Source of the DNA: UBA11524 sp963590165
GTDB taxonomy: Bacteria; Bacillota; Clostridia; Christensenellales; Aristaeellaceae
Assembly: GCA_963590165.1 (NCBI GenBank)
Contig: CAVANO010000043.1
Span: 3,763 to 67,762, forward strand
DNA length: 64,000 nt
Direction of reading: 5' to 3'
Shown: one piece after another, positions 45,141 through 54,656 of the stretch
Numbering within the stretch: position 1 is the stretch's first letter
Layout of the letters: each line of letters starts with the position of its first letter
Program-made: the position numbers and the translations under genes
Notes under the pieces: model-generated
What the model was told of the DNA's origin: nothing
Seen by the model: only the letters and a program-made list of their open reading frames with translations
Database searches by the model: none

Positions 45141-45491
45141 GAGTTTGTTCTCCTCCTGTAAAGTAAATTTGATAGGCGAACCTATTCTGATGTTCTTTTT
45201 TCTACACTTTTCTCCCTTTTCCTGCTGGTTTTGGCGTCATTTCTCGAAAAAATTTTCGTTATTTATTTTTCAATGATAACATTCTGCAATTTTGACTGCA
45301 GGATGCTTTCATATGATGCAGTATGAAACTGCGACGAATGCAAGGTAATTCTTTGTGCGAAATGTAAAAATCATCAAAAAGCTTCCTACACAGATGCTCG
45401 CTTTGCCCCTGTTTTTTTTGAATAAAATGTGCTATAATCATAACATGGGCAGGAATACGATCTGTATGCTTGTGGGAGGAGAGTGTCCGAT
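45141..45491. other. Divergent intergenic region between hppA and yerC
   Basis: AT-rich, no gene seen. On the hppA side it has the SD AGGAGGAG and, just upstream, a small hairpin ATAGG-TTCG-CCTAT (45172-45185, minus strand). A palindrome CGAAAA-AA-TTTTCG lies at about 45244-45258. I could not fix a convincing hppA promoter. The yerC promoter lies at the other end. Confidence 0.6.
45433..45438 (+). promoter_or_regulatory. Extended -10 promoter of yerC-pcrA-ligA
   Basis: TGCTATAAT (45430-45438) is a perfect -10 with the TGn extension; the -35 at 17 bp (TGTTTT) is poor. Confidence 0.65.
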
Positions 45492-45809
45492 ATGTTTGAG
45501 CCGCGTGTGAAGAGTGAGCAGACGGATCTGCTGATGAAGGCGCTTTTGACGCTTGATTCGGTGGATGAGGCATATCGCTTTTTCGAGGATTTGTGCACCG
45601 TGTCTGAAATTAAGAGCATGGCGCAGCGCATTGAGGTCGCAAAGATGCTGAGGGAGCATGCAACCTATCAGGAGGTTGCACGGATTACGGGTGCATCCTC
45701 TGCCACCATCAGCCGTGTCAATCGGGCACTGATTTATGGTGCGGATGGGTACACGGCGGTTCTGGATGCTTTGGAAGGAAAGCCTCACGACGGAACGAAG
45801 AATGATTGA
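45492..45809 (+). CDS. yerC: YerC/YecD-family TrpR-like DNA-binding protein
   Basis: 105 residues from ATG 45492 (GGAGGAG upstream; a GTG three codons earlier overlaps that site). A TrpR-like all-helical fold with helix-turn-helix MLREHATYQEVARITGASSATISRVNRAL. YerC proteins sit near pcrA and ligA in Bacillus too, so this link is conserved, but ligand and targets are unknown. It begins the repair operon and could autoregulate it. Confidence 0.85.
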   Translation: MFEPRVKSEQTDLLMKALLTLDSVDEAYRFFEDLCTVSEIKSMAQRIEVAKMLREHATYQEVARITGASSATISRVNRALIYGADGYTAVLDALEGKPHDGTKND

Positions 45810-45819
45810 GGAGAAAACA

Positions 45820-48126
45820 ATGGATTTAAGTATGCTGAACCCGGAGCAGCGCTTGGCAGCGGAAACGCTGGAAGGACCGGTGCTGATTCTTGCAGGCGCT
45901 GGATCGGGCAAAACGCGTGCCCTGACCTGCCGCGTAGCGAACCTGATGGCGCATGGTGTGCAGCCTTATCACATTTTGGCACTGACATTTACCAACAAGG
46001 CAGCGAAGGAAATGAAGGAAAGAATCTGTGCGCTTGTTGGTGATGCGGCGAATGACGCGTGGATTTCGACATTTCACTCCACCTGCGCGAGGATTCTGCG
46101 CCGCGATATTGAAAAGCTCGGAGATTATACGCGTTCATTCGTGATTTATGATGATGATGACCAGAAGTCGGTGATCAAGGAAATCCTCAAGAGGTTGAAT
46201 ATCGATGATAAGTTTCTGCCGGTGCGCGAACTGATGTCCAAAATCTCCGATGCGAAAAACAAACTGCTTTCGCCGCAGGAGTGGTTCGATCAGTCTGAAC
46301 GCGACCATCGTTCGCAGCAGATTCATCAGGTGTTCGTGGAATACGAAAAGCGTTTACGTTCGCTGAATGCGCTGGATTTTGATGATTTGCTGATTCGCAC
46401 GCTGGAACTGCTTGCGAATCATCCGCCGGTGCTTGATGTTTATCGCAAGCGCTTCCAGTATGTGATGGTGGACGAATATCAGGACACAAACTATGCGCAG
46501 TATAAGCTCGTCCGCCTATTGACGGATGAAAGCCGAAACCTCTGCGTCGTCGGCGATGATGACCAGTCAATTTACGGCTGGCGCGGCGCGGATATCCGCA
46601 ATATTCTCGACTTTGAGAAGGATTATCCGGATGCGAAGGTTATTAAGCTTGAGCAGAATTATCGCTCGACTGCGAATATCCTTGATGCTGCCAATCAGGT
46701 CATTGCCCACAACACTGGTCGCAAGGAGAAGAAACTCTGGACGGATCAGCCAGAGGGCGAGCCGATACGCCTGTTTACTGCGGGGGACGAACGTGAGGAG
46801 GCTGCGTGGGTTGCGGATAGAATCAGGCAGATGAACCGCAAGAATGAACCGTACGGCAACATGGCGATTCTCTACCGAATTAATGCACAGAGCCGTGTGC
46901 TGGAAGAAATGCTGATGCGCTCCTCCATTCCTTATAAGGTGTTCGGCGGACAGAAGTTCTACGACCGCAAGGAAGTGCGCGACGTGATTGCGTACCTGCG
47001 CGTTGTGGTGAATCCGTCGGATGACATCTCGTTGCGTCGGATTATCAATGTGCCCAAGCGTGCCATCGGCGACAGCACGGTTCAGGAATTGATGAACTAC
47101 GCGCAGGAAAATGACATGCCGCTTTTCAGCGCCCTGACAGATGTGCCGGAAACGCTGTCCGCCAGACCGAGAAAGTGCGTGAATGACTTCTTCATGCTGA
47201 TGACGAACCTCCTTGCGCTCAAGGATACGATGCCTCTGACAGACTATGTGACGATGGTCATCGAAAAGACGGGGCTGTTGGAACAGTATAAGAAAGAAGA
47301 CACCGAGGAAGCCAGAACGCGTGCGGAGAATATCAACGAATTCCTGGGGGCTGTTGCCGAGTATGCCAAGACAACGGAAAACGCGACGCTTGAGGACTAT
47401 CTGGAGAACGTGTCGCTCATTACCGACCTTGATCAGGCGGAGGACGACCGTGGCTATGTTACGCTGATGACGCTGCATGCTGCGAAGGGCCTGGAATTCC
47501 CGGACGTGTTTATGACAGGTCTGGAAGAGGGTGTATTCCCGTCTGCAAAAAGCCTGTCGGACGAATCACGCATGGAGGAGGAGCGGCGGCTGTGCTACGT
47601 CGGCATTACGCGAGCACAAAAGCGACTGTTCCTCTCTCACGCGAATCAGCGCACGATCTTCAACCAGATTAATCACAACGCACCGAGCCGCTTCCTCGAA
47701 GAAATTCCGACTCGATTGATTTGCGATGAGCTGGCGACCATCCGAGAACGCTTTGGCGAGCGTGTGCCGAGCCATACGAAGACGGCTGGTGGGTACCGAA
47801 ATGCTCCGGCGCGTCCGGCACCGCTTCGTCCGGCACCGTCGGCAGGCACGCTTCCGACAACGAGCAGTGCCAGCCGGCTGAAAGGATTGAATATCCCAGG
47901 TGTTCAGAAGGGTTTCGTACAGTCGCCCGCACGGAATCTGTCCGCAAGTGCCCTCAAGAACATGTACAAGGCAGGCGACCGCGTGCGCCATCTGAAGTTC
48001 GGCGAAGGCACGGTGGTTGATGTGAGCGGCTCGGGCAATGACAGCCTGATTAAGATTGAATTCACGGCGTATGGCGTCAAGACATTTAAGCTTGTCAACG
48101 TGCCGATTGTGAAAATGGAGGAGTAA
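45820..48126 (+). CDS. pcrA: ATP-dependent DNA helicase PcrA (UvrD/Rep family)
   Basis: 768 residues from ATG 45820 (GAGGAG 6 bases upstream). 3'-5' helicase for repair and clearing RecA or replication blocks. Walker A AGAGSGKT (25-32), motif Ia TFTNKAAKEM, motif II VDEYQDTNYAQY, motif III VGDDDQSIYGWRGA, motif V TLMTLHAAKGLEFPDVF and motif VI EERRLCYVGITRAQ. The C-terminal Tudor-like RNA polymerase-binding module is visible (GDRVRHLKFGEGTVVDV). It lies 3 bases before ligA. Confidence 0.97.
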   Translation: MDLSMLNPEQRLAAETLEGPVLILAGAGSGKTRALTCRVANLMAHGVQPYHILALTFTNKAAKEMKERICALVGDAANDAWISTFHSTCARILRRDIEKLGDYTRSFVIYDDDDQKSVIKEILKRLNIDDKFLPVRELMSKISDAKNKLLSPQEWFDQSERDHRSQQIHQVFVEYEKRLRSLNALDFDDLLIRTLELLANHPPVLDVYRKRFQYVMVDEYQDTNYAQYKLVRLLTDESRNLCVVGDDDQSIYGWRGADIRNILDFEKDYPDAKVIKLEQNYRSTANILDAANQVIAHNTGRKEKKLWTDQPEGEPIRLFTAGDEREEAAWVADRIRQMNRKNEPYGNMAILYRINAQSRVLEEMLMRSSIPYKVFGGQKFYDRKEVRDVIAYLRVVVNPSDDISLRRIINVPKRAIGDSTVQELMNYAQENDMPLFSALTDVPETLSARPRKCVNDFFMLMTNLLALKDTMPLTDYVTMVIEKTGLLEQYKKEDTEEARTRAENINEFLGAVAEYAKTTENATLEDYLENVSLITDLDQAEDDRGYVTLMTLHAAKGLEFPDVFMTGLEEGVFPSAKSLSDESRMEEERRLCYVGITRAQKRLFLSHANQRTIFNQINHNAPSRFLEEIPTRLICDELATIRERFGERVPSHTKTAGGYRNAPARPAPLRPAPSAGTLPTTSSASRLKGLNIPGVQKGFVQSPARNLSASALKNMYKAGDRVRHLKFGEGTVVDVSGSGNDSLIKIEFTAYGVKTFKLVNVPIVKMEE

Positions 48127-48129
48127 TGC

Positions 48130-50094
48130 ATGACCGAATCGACCGACCGCATGCAAGCACTGATCGGTAGGCTGAATGAAGCGTCACAGGCGTATTATTT
48201 CTCCGGCGAACCGATTATGTCCGACAAGGACTGGGATGCACTCTATGACGAATTGTCCGTGCTGGAAAAGCAGACAGGCATTGTCCTGCCGGGTTCTCCG
48301 ACGCATCGGGTCGGCGGCGATGTGAAGACGGCACTTGAACCGCACACGCATATCCATCGGCTGTGGAGCATGGATAAGGCGCAGTCAACCGGCGCAGTGA
48401 TGGATTGGGTGCAGCGGACGGAAAAGCTATCCGGCCAGACAGAACTGGAATATTGCGTGGAGTATAAGTTTGACGGCTTGACGCTGAACCTGACTTATCA
48501 GGACGGTCAGCTGATTCAAGCGGCGACACGCGGCAATGGTATCACAGGTGAAGCCATTCTGCCACAGGCGAAGACTATCACAACGGTGCCGCGCACGATC
48601 CCCTATAAAGGGCTACTGGAGGTGCAAGGCGAGTGCATCATGCGCCTGTCGGTTCTCGATGCGTACAACAAGACAGCGAAGGAGCCGCTCAAGAATGCGC
48701 GCAATGCGGCTGCCGGTGCGCTGAGAAACCTTGACCCGGCAGTGACGGCATCACGTCACCTCGATGCGTTTTTCTATCAGATTGGCACGATTGACAATCC
48801 GCCGTACACGACACAGGAGGGAATGCTGTCTTTCCTGCGCGAGAACGGCTTCCAGGTTAGCCCGTATCTCGGCCGATGCAAAAGCATGCAGGAAATTGAA
48901 CAGTGCATCCACCATATTGAAGAAGAGCGGAGCAGTCTTGATTTCCTGATTGACGGCGTGCTGATTAAGGTGAGCGACCTGGCAGTGCGCGAAACAATGG
49001 GCTACACTGACCGCTTTCCGCGATGGGCAATTGCCTATAAGTTCGAGGCGGAGGAAACAACAACCATCGTCCGCAGTGTGACATGGGAAATCGGCAGAAC
49101 AGGCAAGCTGACGCCGGTGGCAGAGGTGGAGCCGGTCGATTTCTATGGCGTGACGGTGCGTCGGGCAACGCTGAACAACTGGGGCGACATCCAACGCAAA
49201 CGCGTGGCAATCGGCGCAAAGGTGTGGATTCGCCGTTCGAATGACGTGATTCCGGAAATTATGGGTCATGTCGGTGAGGATGAGGAGAACGAAACGCCGA
49301 TTGTGCGCCCGAACGTATGTCCGGCATGCGGAAATCAGCTGATAGAGCGCGGTGCGCATCTGTTCTGCATGAACCGTGTATCTTGTCGACCGCAGGCAGT
49401 GGCGCGAATCAGCCATTTTGCGGGACGGAATGCGATGGACATCGATGGCCTGTCGGAAAAGACGGCAGGGCAACTCTACGATCAGATGAACGTGCGCGAC
49501 CCGGCAGATTTGTATGTGCTGACGCGTGAACAGGTGCTGTCGCTGGACGGCTTCAAGGACAAGAAGGCGGACAATCTGCTTGCAGCGCTGCAAAAGAGCA
49601 AAACGTGCGCGCTCGATGCATTCCTGTTTGCCGTTGGCATTCCGAATGTCGGCAGGAAAACGGCACGCGACCTTGCCAATAACTTCGGCACGCTCGATGC
49701 TGTTGCAGGTGCATCGCAGGAGGCGCTCGTTGCAATGGAGGATGTCGGCGAAATCGTCGCGCAGAGCATCATCGAGTTCTTCTCCTTCGCCGAGAACCGC
49801 GCGATGATTGACCGTCTGCTTGCGGCTGGCGTTACGCCTGAGGAAAAGCAGAAAACGGAAGGCGGCTGCTTCACTGGAATGAGCATTGTCGTGACCGGTA
49901 CACTGCCTACGCTTTCCAGGCATGATGCAGAGGAACTGATTGCGCGAAACGGCGGCAAACCGGCCTCGTCCGTCAGCAAGAAAACTGCTTTTGTCGTTGC
50001 AGGAGAGGCTGCGGGCAGCAAGCTGACGAAGGCGCAGCAACTCGGCATTGAGATAATAGATGAAGCAGAACTAATCAGGCGTGTTTCTTCATGA
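48130..50094 (+). CDS. ligA: NAD-dependent DNA ligase
   Basis: 654 residues. Adenylation Lys K113 in EYKFDGLTL, NAD-binding Ia domain YYFSGEPIMSDKDWDALYDEL, OB domain, zinc finger CPACGNQL...CMNRVSCRPQ, helix-hairpin-helix array (SLDGFKDKKADNLL, VGIPNVGRKTA, MEDVGEIVAQS) and BRCT at the end (TGMSIVVTGTLPTLSR). All domains are present. GGAGGAG precedes ATG 48130. pcrA-ligA is a conserved Firmicutes pair. Confidence 0.98.
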   Translation: MTESTDRMQALIGRLNEASQAYYFSGEPIMSDKDWDALYDELSVLEKQTGIVLPGSPTHRVGGDVKTALEPHTHIHRLWSMDKAQSTGAVMDWVQRTEKLSGQTELEYCVEYKFDGLTLNLTYQDGQLIQAATRGNGITGEAILPQAKTITTVPRTIPYKGLLEVQGECIMRLSVLDAYNKTAKEPLKNARNAAAGALRNLDPAVTASRHLDAFFYQIGTIDNPPYTTQEGMLSFLRENGFQVSPYLGRCKSMQEIEQCIHHIEEERSSLDFLIDGVLIKVSDLAVRETMGYTDRFPRWAIAYKFEAEETTTIVRSVTWEIGRTGKLTPVAEVEPVDFYGVTVRRATLNNWGDIQRKRVAIGAKVWIRRSNDVIPEIMGHVGEDEENETPIVRPNVCPACGNQLIERGAHLFCMNRVSCRPQAVARISHFAGRNAMDIDGLSEKTAGQLYDQMNVRDPADLYVLTREQVLSLDGFKDKKADNLLAALQKSKTCALDAFLFAVGIPNVGRKTARDLANNFGTLDAVAGASQEALVAMEDVGEIVAQSIIEFFSFAENRAMIDRLLAAGVTPEEKQKTEGGCFTGMSIVVTGTLPTLSRHDAEELIARNGGKPASSVSKKTAFVVAGEAAGSKLTKAQQLGIEIIDEAELIRRVSS

Positions 50095-50172
50095 TGACTT
50101 CATCAACAAGTGGTAGCATCAGCGTGGGCACGGGCATGTGTCCGAAGCAATACAGTGGAAAAGAGGAAAACG

Positions 50173-50997
50173 ATGATTTCCCATCTTGATACGTATCTGG
50201 AGGCACTGCGTACAGACCCGCTCGGCTTCCTGCTGACGCTTGCATACAGTGTGGTTGTGTTTCTGCTGAGCCTGATGTTGCATGAATGTGCGCACGGATA
50301 TGTTGCATACCGTTGCGGCGATCCGACGGCAAAGATGATGGGGCGGCTGACGCTTGATCCGCGCAAGCATCTTGACTTGATCGGCACAATCAGCATGTTC
50401 CTGATCGGCTTTGGCTGGGCAAAGCCTGTACCGGTCAATCCGAATAACTATCGTCATGGACGGCGTGATGATTTCCTTGTGTCGATTGCGGGCATCGTGA
50501 CGAATCTTTGCCTTTGCCTTGTGTGCATGGGATTAAGTGTTCCGATTGGGCGGCTGATGTTCGGCGATGACTTTCTCAAGCAAGTGCAAAACCATTCCGG
50601 CTCTGTTTCGTACCTGTTCAGCCCGTTTTATACGACGAGCATGAACACCGGCGGCGCAGATATTGCAAACGGTACATTCGCCGCGGACGCACTCGCACAG
50701 CTGGCAGTACCGTGGCTGCAGTATGTTCAGCGGTTTTTGCTGCTGATGGCGCAGACGAACCTATGCCTTGCTATCTTCAATTTCCTGCCAATTCCGCCGC
50801 TGGATGGGTATCATCTGTTCAATGATCTGCTGTTCAAAGGCAAGCTGCATCTGAAGCGGAATGGGTACATGATCGCACAGGTTGCGCTGATTGTGCTTGT
50901 CCTGTCAGGTGTGCTGAATAGTTTCCTGAGCAAGGCGCTCTTTCAGGTATACGGCTTCCTGCTCAAAGGCATGTTGGCGCTGGCAGGATTATCATAA
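50173..50997 (+). CDS. Site-2-protease-like M50 zinc metalloprotease
   Basis: 274 residues from ATG 50173 (AAGAGGAAA upstream). Membrane protease with HECAH (in LMLHECAHGYVAYRCGD) and the second zinc motif NFLPIPPLDGYH, and GFGWAKPVPVNPNNY typical of the M50B YwhC/YdiL-like group lacking PDZ domains. About five membrane segments. Its substrate is unknown; the gene precedes scpA by 12 bases, a common Firmicutes neighbourhood. Confidence 0.9.
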   Translation: MISHLDTYLEALRTDPLGFLLTLAYSVVVFLLSLMLHECAHGYVAYRCGDPTAKMMGRLTLDPRKHLDLIGTISMFLIGFGWAKPVPVNPNNYRHGRRDDFLVSIAGIVTNLCLCLVCMGLSVPIGRLMFGDDFLKQVQNHSGSVSYLFSPFYTTSMNTGGADIANGTFAADALAQLAVPWLQYVQRFLLLMAQTNLCLAIFNFLPIPPLDGYHLFNDLLFKGKLHLKRNGYMIAQVALIVLVLSGVLNSFLSKALFQVYGFLLKGMLALAGLS

Positions 50998-51009
50998 GGA
51001 TGGAAACGC

Positions 51010-51795
51010 ATGAGCATGACATTTCAGCTCAAGGATTTTGACGGACCGCTTGACCTGCTGCTCTTCCTGATTAATAAGGAAAAAATCGACATCAAGGACA
51101 TTTTCGTCAGCCAGATTACCGATCAGTACATCGATTCTGTCCGAAATGCCGCTGATTTGGACATGGATGATGCGACGGATTTTCTCGTGATGGCTGCGAC
51201 ACTGCTGGAAATCAAATCCCGCGCGATGCTGCCGCGTCCGCCGGCGCTCGATGAGGGCGAGGAGGATCCGGAGGAAGCGCTCATCCGCCGACTGGAGGAA
51301 TACAAGCGCTTTCGGGAAAGCGCCTCGGCGCTCAAGCAGTTTGAATTGGCAGCGGCACAGGTATTCACGAAACTGCCGGAGGAATATCCGCTTCCACCAC
51401 AGGAAACAGAACTTGTCGGATTGACGCTGCAGGGGCTGACGGAAGCGTTCCTGCGCATTTGGGCAAGAAAGCCAGCGGACAGCGATAGCCCCGAAACAAA
51501 TCACTATGCGCCGCGGGACATTCACCGTGACGAACACAGCGTTCAGGAATGCATGCTGACGTTGCTCAAGGGCGTGTCAGCACGCGGCTGTTTGCGCTTT
51601 GAGGAAACATTCAGCACAATGCCGACGAAGGAAGAAGTCGTTACGCTGTTCATGGCGTTGCTGGAACTGCTTAAGCTTGGCGAAATCCATGTGGAGCAGG
51701 AAGGCACATGTCAGGAAATCATGCTCTATCCGGGCGGAAGACATGGCATGACGGATGAAGAAACAATATCGGAGATGACGGAGGAGCTGCAATGA
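51010..51795 (+). CDS. scpA: Segregation and condensation protein A (kleisin)
   Basis: 261 residues. Kleisin of the SMC-ScpAB condensin. N-terminal FQLKDFDGPLDLLLFLINKEKIDI is the signature; MAATLLEIKSRAMLP and the C-terminal winged helix VTLFMALLELLKLGEI are visible. It overlaps scpB as ATGA, giving co-production. Confidence 0.95.
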   Translation: MSMTFQLKDFDGPLDLLLFLINKEKIDIKDIFVSQITDQYIDSVRNAADLDMDDATDFLVMAATLLEIKSRAMLPRPPALDEGEEDPEEALIRRLEEYKRFRESASALKQFELAAAQVFTKLPEEYPLPPQETELVGLTLQGLTEAFLRIWARKPADSDSPETNHYAPRDIHRDEHSVQECMLTLLKGVSARGCLRFEETFSTMPTKEEVVTLFMALLELLKLGEIHVEQEGTCQEIMLYPGGRHGMTDEETISEMTEELQ

Positions 51796-52409
51796 CAGGC
51801 GAACGGGGCAAGGAAGAGCAGCTGGAAATACTTGATGAGCTGGAGGAAACTGGCGGCAACCTGCTTGGACGAATTGAAGCAATTCTGTTTGTAGCAGGCG
51901 AAGCGATTCGGGTGGAGGATCTTGCAAAGGCACTTGAACTGCCGGTGCCGCAGGTGGAGGATGCCCTGTCACAGCTGCGCGATGAATATGATTTCAAGCA
52001 GCGCGGATTTTCGCTCAAGCGGTATGGGCATCATGTACAGCTGGCAACGCGCGCACTGTATTCGCAGGATGTTGTTCGCTTGCTTCAGCCGGTGCAGAAG
52101 CAGTCGTTGACGCAGGCAGCGATGGAAACGCTGGCAGTCGTCGCATATCGTCAGCCGGTAACACGTGCCGAGGTCGAACAGGTTCGAGGCGTTAAGTGCG
52201 ATTATTCGTTGCAATCGCTGATGAATAAGGAACTGATTGCTGAGGTAGGACGCAAGGAAGCACTCGGACGACCGATTCTGTACGGGACAACAGACACATT
52301 TCTGGCACATTTCGGCATTTCATCATTGAATGAGCTGCCGCCGTTGCCGGAGAAGGTCGAAGAGAAAAAAGATGGCAATCAGGATGATATTCCGGATCTG
52401 ATCTCATAA
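51792..52409 (+). CDS. scpB: Segregation and condensation protein B
   Basis: 205 residues with two winged-helix domains: IEAILFVAGEAIRVEDLAKAL at the start and METLAVVAYRQPVTRAEVEQVRGV in the second; GRPILYGTTDTFLAHFGI near the end. It dimerises and binds ScpA. The tail EEKKDGNQDDIPDLIS is short and acidic. Last gene of the run; terminator follows. Confidence 0.95.
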   Translation: MTGERGKEEQLEILDELEETGGNLLGRIEAILFVAGEAIRVEDLAKALELPVPQVEDALSQLRDEYDFKQRGFSLKRYGHHVQLATRALYSQDVVRLLQPVQKQSLTQAAMETLAVVAYRQPVTRAEVEQVRGVKCDYSLQSLMNKELIAEVGRKEALGRPILYGTTDTFLAHFGISSLNELPPLPEKVEEKKDGNQDDIPDLIS

Positions 52410-52413
52410 GAAT

Positions 52414-52454
52414 AGCTCCGTCGGGCGCAGATGCGTGTCCGGCGGAGCTGTTTT
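52414..52454 (+). terminator. Terminator after scpB
   Basis: AGCTCCGTCGGGCGC pairs with GTGTCCGGCGGAGCT, then GTTTTA. Confidence 0.8.
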
Positions 52455-52469
52455 ATGGGGCATATTAAA

Positions 52470-53855
52470 TCAGACGGTTTCGTCCGTATTGCGGAGAACG
52501 TTTGTCGGCAGATCAACGAAGAACGTCGTACCTGCACCGACCTTGCTGCGAACGCGGAGCTGTCCGCCGTGTCCCATGACGATGATGCGCGCGATGGACA
52601 GCCCGAGCCCGTGACCGCCTGTTTCGCTTTTACGCGCACTGTCGGAGCGATAGAAGCGCTCAAAGATTTTCGGAAGCTCTTCCTTGGCGATGCCGATGCC
52701 TTGGTCACTCATCGACAATGTGCATCCAGTATCTGTTTTTGCTACACCGATGGTAATGGCGCTACCCTTGGGCGAATACTTGACGGCATTGTCGCAGAGG
52801 ATTCGAAGCACTTGCTTAATCATCTTACGGTCGGCTTCGATTTCGACATGGTCAGATGGCGACAGCAGGAATGTATTTTCCGGCGTCACCATGGCCGCCT
52901 CACTTTGTACTTCGGCAGCGACATCGAGCACATCAAAATGCACTGTTTCCAGCAGAAGCGTTTTTTTGTCGTGGCGTGCGAGGAAAAGAAGCTCCTCCAC
53001 CAGTTGCTTCATGCTTTCTGTTTCCTGTGAAATGGCACTGATGGCCTCATCGAGGATGGCAGGGTCACTCTTTCCCCAGCGTGCGAGCATGTTCGCGTAA
53101 CCTTGAATGACGGCAATCGGTGTTCGCAATTCATGGGATGCATCGGATACGAACTGCTTTTGGCTGTTGTAGGACGTTTCAATGCGGTCGAGCATGGAGT
53201 TGATGACGATTGCTAAATCTTGCAGCTCATTCTTTGTGCCGGCAATGTTGATCCGATTGGATAAATTGCTGGCAGACAGTGTTGCAGCAAGCTCTGTCAT
53301 ATCGCGGATTGGTGCAAGAACATTTTTGAGCAGCCGCTTCCGCTTCAGGACGAAGTACAGCATCCGGTATGTATCGGCAAGAAGAATAGCCGTGACAAGA
53401 ATCCAATACAGGAAAATCGGACGCTCAAGCGAAAAGCAGATCAGCAGCACGGTGCCGGAGTTGTGCACAGCCTCGACAATCAAACGGTGCTCCGTAAAAA
53501 GGGCAGCTGGATCAGGAAAGGTAATCTGCGCGGTTGTGGTGTTCGATGCCTCAAGGTAGGAGACTTCTGCATCATCGAGCACGGACAGCGTAATGGTACC
53601 GTCAGCAGAAAGCGGCGCGTCCATGAGCCTGGCGGTATCTTTCTGGAGCAATGTGAAAACAGCAGCCCAAAACAGCAGGGAAGTTAGCAACAGCACCGGC
53701 ACAAGCGACCGAATGAGTTGCACGGAATAGTGCATGGCGATACGTAACGTCAGCGAAAGCCGAATGCGGGAAATGGGCGAAGGCTTTTCGGTAGCGTTTT
53801 TTTCTTCAGAAACTTGAACGGCCTTCAACTGCGACTCGTTCGGCTGCTTACTCAT
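52470..53855 (-). CDS. Two-component sensor histidine kinase
   Basis: 461 residues. A short basic N-terminus, membrane helix near 50-70, extracytoplasmic sensor of about 75 residues (72-146), second helix about 147-165, HAMP (178-230), HisKA with H241 in VSDASHELRTPIAVI, then HATPase: N box LCDNAVKYSPKG, G1 DQGIGIAKEEL, F box FERFYRSDSAR and G2 GGHGLGLSIA. The small sensor domain is not recognised. It overlaps the regulator gene by eight bases and is last in the four-gene operon 55364-52470. Confidence 0.93.
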   Translation of the reverse strand: MSKQPNESQLKAVQVSEEKNATEKPSPISRIRLSLTLRIAMHYSVQLIRSLVPVLLLTSLLFWAAVFTLLQKDTARLMDAPLSADGTITLSVLDDAEVSYLEASNTTTAQITFPDPAALFTEHRLIVEAVHNSGTVLLICFSLERPIFLYWILVTAILLADTYRMLYFVLKRKRLLKNVLAPIRDMTELAATLSASNLSNRINIAGTKNELQDLAIVINSMLDRIETSYNSQKQFVSDASHELRTPIAVIQGYANMLARWGKSDPAILDEAISAISQETESMKQLVEELLFLARHDKKTLLLETVHFDVLDVAAEVQSEAAMVTPENTFLLSPSDHVEIEADRKMIKQVLRILCDNAVKYSPKGSAITIGVAKTDTGCTLSMSDQGIGIAKEELPKIFERFYRSDSARKSETGGHGLGLSIARIIVMGHGGQLRVRSKVGAGTTFFVDLPTNVLRNTDETV

Positions 53856-54534
53856 CGATGCGGAACATGTAACCGACAGAACGAATGGTGTGCAGCATCT
53901 TCACGCCAAAGGGCTCATCGAGTTTATGACGCAGATAGCGGATGTAAACGTCCACCACGTTCGTGTCGCCGGTATAATTGTAGCCCCAGACATCTGTCAG
54001 CAGCGTATCCCGCGTCACTGCCTCGCCTTGATGGAGCATCAGGTACTTCAGCAGGTCAAATTCTTTTTTCGTCAGGTTGACCATTTGATTGTTCATGGTG
54101 ACAGTATAGCTGGAAGGCGTCAATGCAAGCGGTCCGGAGCGAAGCGTTTGCGGTTGTTCGGCAGACGACGTGCCACGGTGTTTCTTGAGTGCGACGCGGA
54201 TACGTGCGAGCAGCTCTTCGATGGCGAATGGCTTTGTCATGTAGTCATCCGCACCCATATCAAGCCCCATGACCTTGTCGGACACGTCATCCTTTGCAGT
54301 CAGCATAATAATCGGTACATCACTATCGTGGCGAAGGCGGCGGCAGACCTCGATGCCGGATAGCTCAGGCAGCATCAGGTCGAGAATCAGCAAATCAGGC
54401 TCCCATGATTTTGCCAGATCTAGTCCTGTACGGCCGTCGCCGGCTGTTTGTACCTCGTAACCCTCATGCTCCAATTCAAGCTGAAGAAAACGGGCAATTT
54501 TGCGCTCGTCCTCAATGACAAGAATGCGGCTCAT
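53848..54534 (-). CDS. OmpR/PhoB-family response regulator
   Basis: 228 residues from ATG 54534; AAGGAAG lies upstream within the end of the microprotein gene. Receiver with acidic pocket ED (8-9), phosphoacceptor D52 in LLILDLMLPELSG, Thr in MLTAKD and Lys in TKPFAIEELLARI. The C-terminal winged helix has LTKKEFDLLKYLMLHQGEAVTRDTLL and VDVYIRYLRHKLDEP. It is paired with the histidine kinase. Targets are unknown; its own operon is a likely one. Confidence 0.95.
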   Translation of the reverse strand: MSRILVIEDERKIARFLQLELEHEGYEVQTAGDGRTGLDLAKSWEPDLLILDLMLPELSGIEVCRRLRHDSDVPIIMLTAKDDVSDKVMGLDMGADDYMTKPFAIEELLARIRVALKKHRGTSSAEQPQTLRSGPLALTPSSYTVTMNNQMVNLTKKEFDLLKYLMLHQGEAVTRDTLLTDVWGYNYTGDTNVVDVYIRYLRHKLDEPFGVKMLHTIRSVGYMFRIDE

Positions 54535-54538
54535 GCCA

Positions 54539-54643
54539 TTACACTTCCTTCTGGTCGTTTTTGAAAAGTCCGAGGAACAGCATAATGGAGCCGATGGCAA
54601 GCAGATTGCTTATGAACAGGAGAAGAAGAGAGAAAAGCCACAT
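54539..54643 (-). CDS. 34-residue single-span membrane microprotein
   Basis: ATG 54643 with a textbook TAAGGAGG 8 bases upstream (the TAA is the stop of the UBA-like gene). It encodes MWLFSLLLLFISNLLAIG followed by a second hydrophobic stretch (SIMLFLGLF) and a charged tail KNDQKEV, then TAA at 54539, four bases before the response regulator ATG. The composition is a single long membrane helix with the tail probably inside. No family is recognised. Position within a two-component operon suggests a sensor-kinase accessory or regulator, like other small kinase-binding membrane proteins; this is inference. Confidence 0.7.
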   Translation of the reverse strand: MWLFSLLLLFISNLLAIGSIMLFLGLFKNDQKEV

Positions 54644-54656
54644 GGTTGAATCCTCC

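Noticed and set aside
45141..45491. Riboswitch in the hppA leader
   Set aside because: Only short hairpins (4-6 bp) are seen, with no aptamer-like conserved core that I can recognise.
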